In this document: one piece after another, positions 34,557 to 40,071 of the stretch
Layout: each line of letters opens with the position of its first letter
Position numbering within the stretch: the stretch's first letter is position 1
From: Bacteroidales bacterium
Lineage (GTDB): Bacteria > Bacteroidota > Bacteroidia > Bacteroidales > Muribaculaceae
DNA: 40,071 nucleotides
Assembly (NCBI GenBank): GCA_019415705.1
Contig: DXYS01000010.1
Location: forward strand, 15,858-55,928
Reading direction: 5' to 3'
The notes under the pieces: model-generated
What the model was told of the DNA's origin: nothing
What the model saw: the letters and a program-made list of their open reading frames with translations, nothing else
Database searches by the model: none
Made by a program: the position numbers and the translations under genes

Positions 34557-34736
34557 AGTGGGCGATTACAAATCGCTCGTCCATATTTATTTCCGGACGA
34601 GGGCGTTGCGGCATGTATAATATGGAGCGGCGATTTTTAATCGCCGAATTACAACATACAGAAATGCAAGCCATTACACAGGGACGATTAAAAATCGTCC
34701 CTCCATATTTATTTGCGGGTGAGAGCGTGGCGGCGT
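34557..34736. repeat. Tandem hairpin-plus-tail repeat units
   Basis: Two units each begin with a GATT-N3-AATC-type hairpin (34562-34576; 34681-34701, arm GGGACGATT). Each continues into a 31-base tail starting CCATATTTATTT (34581-34611 and 34703-34733), matching at 26 of 31 positions by eye. A third hairpin of the same kind (arm GGCGATT) lies at 34629-34645, just after another CGGCATGTATAAT (34609-34621). The last tail reaches into the 3' end of the neighbouring minus-strand gene. Confidence 0.6.
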
Positions 34737-35254
34737 TCGTAGACGGGGAGGTCAGAGAGGGGAATTTTATTGAACTTGGTTATTAAGGGCAGGAAATAGG
34801 CCCACAGCTGCTCGGGCGAGAGCTTGGTGATACGTTTGACCGTAGGGTTGAGCAAGGCATCAATCGTTCGCTCCTGTTCGCGAGTGAATAAGCCCGAGCC
34901 GAAAAGGGACGAGAGCGCGACGGGCTTTTCGGCTCGGAAGATGTGGCCGAGGATGCGCATACGATTTTCGATGCGTTGTTTTCGCGCCTCGCGGCGCTCT
35001 TTGGCCCGCTCGACGCGACGACGTGCGTCATCGGCCATAACGTCAGCCTCGTGGGTTGACGCGGGGTGAAGATTGCTTTCGTCAAGCGCCTCGGCTGCAC
35101 CGTCAGGCTTGCGGATTCGTTCGGCAGTGATTATAGCCGAGACAAGGGCGTGGCAGAGCGAGATGTTTTCGGGGTCGGCGAGGATTTGGCTGATTAGTTC
35201 GACCGGGATGTGTGCTGTAATGGTTTTTTGAGCCGATTTGCGTGTTCGTTTCAT
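34709..35254 (-). CDS. Hypothetical protein, helical, unknown function
   Basis: I do not recognise this 181-residue protein. It begins with a basic stretch (MKRTRKSAQKTITAHIPVEL) and has no signal peptide or membrane helix. The middle (about 75-105) is a highly charged predicted coiled coil (DDARRRVERAKERREARKQR). The second half has LSSLFGSGLFTREQERTIDA and PEQLWAYFLPLITKFNKIPL. The overall look is of a small helical cytoplasmic or nucleic-acid-associated protein. The last 8 codons lie inside the CCATATTTATTT repeat tail, so the carboxy end may have been set by repeat insertion. A -7-like site lies at 35273-35280. It appears to be a single-gene unit. Confidence 0.65.
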   Translation of the reverse strand: MKRTRKSAQKTITAHIPVELISQILADPENISLCHALVSAIITAERIRKPDGAAEALDESNLHPASTHEADVMADDARRRVERAKERREARKQRIENRMRILGHIFRAEKPVALSSLFGSGLFTREQERTIDALLNPTVKRITKLSPEQLWAYFLPLITKFNKIPLSDLPVYERRHALTRK

Positions 35255-35272
35255 AGTGCGTTATTTTTTGCA

Positions 35273-35280
35273 CAAAGTTA
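35273..35280 (-). promoter_or_regulatory. Likely -7 element for the hypothetical gene
   Basis: On the minus strand the site reads TAACTTTG, the same octamer as in the tRNA promoters, 18 bp before the ATG. No perfect TTTG at -33. Confidence 0.45.
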
Positions 35281-35354
35281 ACCACGCAGACCGGCGCCAA
35301 GATGATAAATCTGCATCACGTGCGATTTAACACTTTTTCAGCACGTCATGACAT

Positions 35355-36563
35355 TCATCTGTCGGCGCCTTCAAACATCTGTCGGCGAGCAGTCATGCAC
35401 GCGCCGATGATGCCTGCCCGTTCCTGAAGTTTTGAGCACACAATCTTGCTGTCGCTATGTACCAATCGCAACGAATATTTTTTTACGGCCTGTCGGATTG
35501 GCGTTATAAGATAGTCGCCTGCAGCAGACAGCGTGCCGCCGATTACCACAAGTTCGGGATTGAAGATATTGATCAGATTGGCAAGTTGTTTGCCTAATTT
35601 GGCTCCGATTTTTTCAAGCAAGTCGATGCACAGAAAGTCTTCGTTTTCGATTGCATCTAAAATATCATGCAAAGACACCGGCTCATTATTCTCGGTCTTC
35701 TGAGACAGCACCGAGACTTTGCCGGCCTTTATGCCTTCCATAATCTCACGATGCAAGGCCAAACCCGAGACTTCGGTCTCAAGACATCCTTTCTTGCCGC
35801 AATGACATAATATCTCATTGTCAAATGCTCTGATATGGCCAAACTCACCGGCAAAACCCGATTTGCCGCCATAAAGCTTGCCGTCAATCACAATGCCCAG
35901 TCCTAAACCCCAGCCGAGATTAACATAAAGGATATTTTTCTCACCGTTTACGATAGAGCCTCTGAGACACTCGCCGTAGGTCATCGAACGCGTGTCATTC
36001 TCGATACATACCGGCATCCCGCATTTTTCAGACAAAATGTCAGACAGAGGGGTTTCCGAGAAATTCAATATACTATAGCTATAGCCCGTGACGGGATTGA
36101 CGCGTCCTCCAATATTGAGACAGACATTGAGAATCTTTGATTTTTCGATTCCACTCGACTTTATAAATTCATTGATAATATCACACAGCTCGTCGAGCAA
36201 ATCCATCGGGGAGGATTTGTCATCAAACGGTATCTCAAAATCCTGACAAACTATCTCGCCGTTAAAGTTACATAATCCGAGGTTAACATAGTTACGTTTA
36301 AGGTCAACGCCCAGTAAATATCCTGACTGCGGATTGAGCCCGTATGTGCTGGGTTTGCGACCGGCCTTCGACTCACTCTTGCCATAGTCGTTGAGCACAC
36401 CTTCGTCAACCATCTCGTTTACCAACTTGGTTACGGTCGGTATACTCAGATTGAGCTCTTTGGCAAGTTCCGGGATTGTGGCGTTTATATTATAGAAGAA
36501 AGTTGTGATAATTTTTTTCTTACTATACCCGCGTTCGGTATCTGTGATTGAGGTCAAAGGCAT
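35355..36563 (-). CDS. ROK family transcriptional repressor (NagC/XylR type)
   Basis: A sugar-responsive repressor. It has 402 residues. The amino winged helix (about 15-80) has ATIPELAKELNLSIPTVTKL as the recognition region. A ROK actin-like fold follows: the first phosphate motif is degenerate (GVDLKRNYVNLG instead of DxGGT), so sugar-kinase activity is doubtful. The sugar-binding block has GFAGEFGHIRAF and the ROK zinc motif CHCGKKGCLETEVSG. NPELVVIGG is near the end. It is divergent from the N-acylglucosamine epimerase gene 412 bp away, so the likely effector is an amino sugar or its phosphate, by inference. The start at 36563 is 19 bp from a -7-like site. Confidence 0.9.
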   Translation of the reverse strand: MPLTSITDTERGYSKKKIITTFFYNINATIPELAKELNLSIPTVTKLVNEMVDEGVLNDYGKSESKAGRKPSTYGLNPQSGYLLGVDLKRNYVNLGLCNFNGEIVCQDFEIPFDDKSSPMDLLDELCDIINEFIKSSGIEKSKILNVCLNIGGRVNPVTGYSYSILNFSETPLSDILSEKCGMPVCIENDTRSMTYGECLRGSIVNGEKNILYVNLGWGLGLGIVIDGKLYGGKSGFAGEFGHIRAFDNEILCHCGKKGCLETEVSGLALHREIMEGIKAGKVSVLSQKTENNEPVSLHDILDAIENEDFLCIDLLEKIGAKLGKQLANLINIFNPELVVIGGTLSAAGDYLITPIRQAVKKYSLRLVHSDSKIVCSKLQERAGIIGACMTARRQMFEGADR

Positions 36564-36975
36564 AACATTTACATTTATTCCGCAAATATAACGAAAATAT
36601 TTTATTAAATCAGCCCTTATAACAAGCCTTCATTTAAAATTGGTTATATACTTATTTATATATAGCCTTCACAACCCCTTGTATCAGCTCAATATTTCCA
36701 ATTTACTTAAAAAAAGCAAAGACAATACATTCATTCAAACGCATTAACACAGCGGGTTAAAATTAAATAAAACGAAGCAAAACATAAAATGCAAGCCAAA
36801 ACTTCATTAAATATGAATTTATTAATAAATATTTTTATAAATAGTATTGCATAATCAAAATATTCTTTGTTATTTTGCAGGGTAAAATATTTTAACTCCG
36901 ATTAAATTACAAAATCGTCACATTTTTTACGTTAAATCCAATCTCCACAACCGCATTAACCATCCCCCTATTGAT
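36564..36975. other. AT-rich divergent control region of the ROK/epimerase locus
   Basis: The 412 bp between the divergent genes are very AT-rich. A perfect 14-bp palindrome, ATTTATTAATAAAT (36817-36830), is a candidate operator for the ROK repressor. TTATTTTG at 36870-36877 with TTG at 36847-36849 is a weak promoter candidate for the epimerase gene. No gene or structured RNA is seen. Confidence 0.45.
36583..36590 (-). promoter_or_regulatory. Likely -7 element for the ROK repressor gene
   Basis: On the minus strand the site reads TATATTTG, matching TAnnTTTG, 19 bp before the ATG. The -33 region is AT-rich without a perfect TTTG. Confidence 0.42.
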
Positions 36976-38166
36976 ATGATAACGTCACAATATCTTTCAG
37001 ACATTTCAAAAAGCTATCGAAAAGAGCTGACAGAAAACATTATGCCTTTCTGGCTATCACATGGACTTGATCCGGTATACGGAGGTGTTTATACCTGTCT
37101 CGACCGTGACGGCACAATCATGGACACGACAAAGTCCGTATGGTTTCAAGGCCGCTACGCCTATGTCGCATCATTCGCCTACAACAATATTGAAAAGAAT
37201 CCCGATTGGTTGGCAGCTGCCAAAAGTTGCATCGACTTTATCGAAGCATACTGCTTTGACACCGACGGCCGAATGTTCTTCGAGATAAAAGCCGACGGCA
37301 CGCCGCTGCGTAAACGCCGCTATGTTTTCTCTGAGTGTTTCGCCGCAATTGCCATGTCGGAGTATTCTATGGCCGCACAGTCGCCCGAATACGCACAAAA
37401 AGCGCTCAAACTTTTCAGAGACATCCGTCGGTTTATAAACACGCCCGGAGTGCTTGAGCCGAAATACCTGCCGACCCAGCGCTCGATAGGTCACTCAATC
37501 ACCATGATCATGCTCAACACGGCGTCGCGCATCCGCGAAGCCGTCAAAGACCCGGAGTTAGACGCTCAGATCGCCGAGTCCATTTCATCGCTGCGTCTGT
37601 TTATGCATCCCGAGTTCAAGGCTCTCCTCGAAATGGTGACACCCGAAGGCGACCTGATCGACACCTGCTGCGGACGCACCATCAACCCGGGTCACTGCAT
37701 CGAGACCGCATGGTTTCTGCTCGAGGAAGCCAAATACCGCAATTGGGACCCGGAGCTCGTGACAATGGCAACGACCATACTCGACTGGTCATGGGCATGG
37801 GGCTGGGACAAAGAGTACGGCGGCATCATCAACTTCCGCGACTGCCGCAACTTCCCGAGTCAGGACTATGCACAAGACATGAAATTCTGGTGGCCGCAGA
37901 CTGAGGCTGTAATCGCCACTCTATATGCCTATGAGGCTACGGGCGACCCGAAATATATCGAATGGCACCGTCTGGTCAATGAATGGATGCTGAGCCATCT
38001 GCCCGACAAAGAGTACGGCGAATGGTACGGTTATCTCCACCGCGACGGCACGGTCGCCCAACCGGCCAAAGGCAACCTTTTCAAAGGACCGTTCCACATC
38101 CCGCGCATGCTCTGCAAAGCAAGCATGCTCTGTGACGAAATTCTGCGAAAAGAAACACAAGAATAA
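36976..38166 (+). CDS. N-acylglucosamine 2-epimerase (AGE family)
   Basis: Interconverts GlcNAc and ManNAc; in Bacteroides the AGE-type enzyme NanE serves sialic acid breakdown. The 396-residue (alpha/alpha)6-barrel protein is cytoplasmic. Diagnostic stretches are SVWFQGRYAYVASFAY, INPGHCIETAWFLLEEA, FWWPQTEAVIATLYAY and GNLFKGPFHIPRML. The two catalytic histidines are visible as H240 and H374, matching in spacing those of characterised AGE enzymes (H239 and H372 in the cyanobacterial enzyme as I recall). It is divergent from the ROK repressor and 23 bp before a secreted phosphoesterase gene. A cellobiose 2-epimerase is less likely given the NPGHCIETAW and FHIPR motifs. Physiological substrate is inferred. 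Confidence 0.9.
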   Translation: MITSQYLSDISKSYRKELTENIMPFWLSHGLDPVYGGVYTCLDRDGTIMDTTKSVWFQGRYAYVASFAYNNIEKNPDWLAAAKSCIDFIEAYCFDTDGRMFFEIKADGTPLRKRRYVFSECFAAIAMSEYSMAAQSPEYAQKALKLFRDIRRFINTPGVLEPKYLPTQRSIGHSITMIMLNTASRIREAVKDPELDAQIAESISSLRLFMHPEFKALLEMVTPEGDLIDTCCGRTINPGHCIETAWFLLEEAKYRNWDPELVTMATTILDWSWAWGWDKEYGGIINFRDCRNFPSQDYAQDMKFWWPQTEAVIATLYAYEATGDPKYIEWHRLVNEWMLSHLPDKEYGEWYGYLHRDGTVAQPAKGNLFKGPFHIPRMLCKASMLCDEILRKETQE

Positions 38167-38189
38167 AACAACCCCATATTTAATATCTT

Positions 38190-40071
38190 ATGAAAAAACT
38201 AATGTTAGGTGCGCTATTGGCCGGAATGAGCCTATGTGCATCAGCCGCGCTCCCGGAGCCGACATTTGAGGCCAATTTTACAAACACGGCCAACTTTCTT
38301 GCCGCAAAACACGGCAATGATTTACAATTTACCAATGCCGGCGGCGAGCTCACACAGGTAAGCGGACCGCAAGGCAAACCGGCCGTGAGTGTGCCTAAAA
38401 AGTCATATTTTACGGTAGACCTGTCCAACTCAGAGCGTTTCAACGCCGAAGGTTATCTCAACGACTGGTCGATGGTGATGGATGTCAAATTCCCTGCCAT
38501 GAGCACATGGTATGCTTTCTTCCAGACCACCCTTGCAAACAATGATGACGCCGAGGTATTCATCAGCAGCAGCTATGATGGCATAGGCGGCTATTATGCC
38601 ACCGGCTCAAGCGAGAACGGAGGATACTCTGTCAACAAGTTTGAGGCCGGCAAATGGTATCGCATCATATTAAACTACGACTGCAACAAAAACACATTCT
38701 CATATTTTGTAGACGGACAGCTGCTGTGGAAAGGCGTAAACGGCAACGCCTACATCAATTCTCGTTTTGCGTTGCCAAAAAAGCTGCTCCTTTTCGGCGA
38801 CGATGACGGCGATGACGGCACAATAGAGGTGTCAGACGTAAAGATCTACGACAAGAAACTCACCGCCTCACAGTGCCGCGAGCACGGAGGTTTCGGCAAC
38901 ACCGTGACCCCCAATCCCGGCACCGTCGTAGAGTCTACTCCGTTCCTCTATGACCCGCAGCCCGAGATGATGCGCATCAGCTGGCACAGCAGTGATCTCA
39001 CTCCCGGCAAAATCCTCTACGGCACAAACGCCGGCGCTCTTGACAAACAGAGCGAGCTGTCAAAACCCGAGGCTCTCGACGACGAAGACGAGGTAATACT
39101 CAACAGCGTGAAACTGACCGGTCTGACACCCGGCACAGTCTATTATTATCAGATTGAGGGACAGTCTCAGGTCTACAGTTTCAAGACTCTGCCCGCCGGC
39201 AGCGACCTTAAGAAAGTCCGCTTTATCACGATGAGTGATACTCACGCCGACTATCAGGGCAATACATCTAAAATCGCCGGCATCATAAAGGCAAATATGG
39301 GCGCACTCGGCATCTCCGACATCCATGACATCAACTTCATCATCCACACAGGTGACTTCACAGACGACGGTGACAACCCCGGCGACTACTCCACCATGCT
39401 CGGCACGGCTCTCAAAGACCTCACTCCCTACATTCCGATGCTCGTTGTCCCCGGCAACCACGACAAAGAGTCTCCTCTCTTCTTTAAATATTTCCGCAAC
39501 GATGATATTTCAGGCGCCGGTGAAGCTTCAGCCGACTTCGGCCACTACTGGAAGAAGCAATTAGGCTCTGTGCTCCTGCTCGGTCTTGACTCATGGTCTT
39601 ACTGGCCTTATGACCCCGTCATCTGCCGCGACCGCACACCCGGTTTAGGCGAACGCGAGAAAGCATGGCTTAAAGAAACTCTCGACGCCGCAGAGGCCGA
39701 TCCCGACATCACTATGGTGTTCGCATACTGTCACGAATGTCCTATCTCCGAGCTCTGGTATTCAGGCTGGAAGTACACATTCACCAACACTGACCTCTAT
39801 CCCATTCTCAAAGGATACTCTAAAGTACAGCAGATTACATACGGTCACGCTCACGGCACCGAATTCGGCGTCTCAGAGCCGGCCGACGACTCCAAGCATG
39901 ACATCATGCTCTTCAACAACGGCAACAGCGGCGGTCTGCTTGACGGCTGGGGCAAAATCTACGACGCAGAACATCAGCAGAACGATGAAGCAGAAGTAAA
40001 TTACTCACACCCCGAGTATGCCATCAACTACGGTGAAATCGACATCGAGAACGGCAAATACGCCTTCCAAG
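38190..40071 (+). CDS. Secreted LamG-like/purple-acid-phosphatase-like metallophosphoesterase (partial, 3' end cut)
   Basis: The frame from ATG 38190 is open to the window end (627 codons). Signal peptide 1-20 (MKKLMLGALLAGMSLCASAA). Residues of about 25-235 form a concanavalin/LamG-like domain (SMVMDVKFPAMSTWYAFFQT, GKWYRIILNYDCNKNTFSYF, VSDVKIYDKKLTASQC). A fibronectin-like purple acid phosphatase amino domain follows (PEMMRISWHSSDLTPGKILY, GLTPGTVYYYQIEG). The calcineurin-like phosphoesterase domain starts at about 345, with D350 and H352 in MSDTHAD, then HTGDFTDDGD, PGNHDKE (N423, H424), YCHECP and TYGHAHGTEFG. All metal-ligand blocks appear present. It probably hydrolyses phosphate esters at the cell surface or in the periplasm. 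It is 23 bp after the epimerase gene, so co-transcription is likely. The carboxy end, including any sorting tail, is outside the window. Confidence 0.88.
   Translation, partial: MKKLMLGALLAGMSLCASAALPEPTFEANFTNTANFLAAKHGNDLQFTNAGGELTQVSGPQGKPAVSVPKKSYFTVDLSNSERFNAEGYLNDWSMVMDVKFPAMSTWYAFFQTTLANNDDAEVFISSSYDGIGGYYATGSSENGGYSVNKFEAGKWYRIILNYDCNKNTFSYFVDGQLLWKGVNGNAYINSRFALPKKLLLFGDDDGDDGTIEVSDVKIYDKKLTASQCREHGGFGNTVTPNPGTVVESTPFLYDPQPEMMRISWHSSDLTPGKILYGTNAGALDKQSELSKPEALDDEDEVILNSVKLTGLTPGTVYYYQIEGQSQVYSFKTLPAGSDLKKVRFITMSDTHADYQGNTSKIAGIIKANMGALGISDIHDINFIIHTGDFTDDGDNPGDYSTMLGTALKDLTPYIPMLVVPGNHDKESPLFFKYFRNDDISGAGEASADFGHYWKKQLGSVLLLGLDSWSYWPYDPVICRDRTPGLGEREKAWLKETLDAAEADPDITMVFAYCHECPISELWYSGWKYTFTNTDLYPILKGYSKVQQITYGHAHGTEFGVSEPADDSKHDIMLFNNGNSGGLLDGWGKIYDAEHQQNDEAEVNYSHPEYAINYGEIDIENGKYAFQ

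Noticed and set aside
34557..34736. CRISPR-like array
   Set aside because: Units are few, of unequal spacing, built on internal hairpins and without spacer structure; no cas genes are present.

Overview
The window looks like a chromosomal segment of a Bacteroidales bacterium, probably a gut lineage near Muribaculaceae or Prevotella; the family-level placement is inference. The evidence is a set of type IX secretion (T9SS) genes, a BspA-like leucine-rich-repeat protein, a PCMD-domain protein, GlcNAc-epimerase/ROK genes, and many promoters of the Bacteroidetes form (TTTG at -33, a gap of 19-21, then TAnnTTTG at -7). Almost every gene is intact. No phage, insertion sequence or CRISPR array is visible.

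Layout. 1-5 kb: the tail of an unknown plus-strand gene, then minus-strand genes for a MATE transporter, a membrane-anchored TPR protein and a secreted BspA-like protein with a T9SS-type tail. 5-9 kb: cytidine deaminase, tyrosyl-tRNA synthetase, tRNA-Gln(UUG), an intergenic repeat and a Cof-type HAD phosphatase. 8.4-19.0 kb: seven minus-strand genes packed as one operon, transcribed in the order GH25 muramidase, PorU sortase, Rex, a degenerate fumarylacetoacetase-like protein, a second PorU-like sortase, PorV and IspF. 19.1-29.4 kb: a divergent plus-strand operon of RelA/SpoT, PgpH-like c-di-AMP phosphodiesterase, PorW/SprE lipoprotein, PorX (receiver plus PglZ), TsaE and BirA. 29.4-34.1 kb: a PCMD protein and a large secreted adhesin-like protein. 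34.2-35.3 kb: tRNA-Lys(CUU) with a strong terminator, a cluster of hairpin repeats and a hypothetical gene. 35.3-40.07 kb: a ROK repressor divergent from an N-acylglucosamine 2-epimerase, then a secreted LamG-like/purple-acid-phosphatase-like protein cut by the window end.

The centre of interest is the pair of divergent operons meeting at about 19.0-19.1 kb. Together they carry the T9SS attachment parts (two PorU-like sortases and the PorV shuttle), the PorW lipoprotein that links to the motor/translocon, and the PorX regulator. Interleaved with them are sensors and signalling enzymes: Rex (NADH/NAD+), Rel (ppGpp) and PgpH (c-di-AMP). Two matched promoters lie back to back in the 135-bp gap. 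At least two secreted proteins in the window (2566-4851 and 30713-34048) carry tails that could make them T9SS cargo. The doubled sortase, each copy with an intact His/Cys dyad, and the metal-site-less fumarylacetoacetase-like protein between rex and the second sortase are the least ordinary features.
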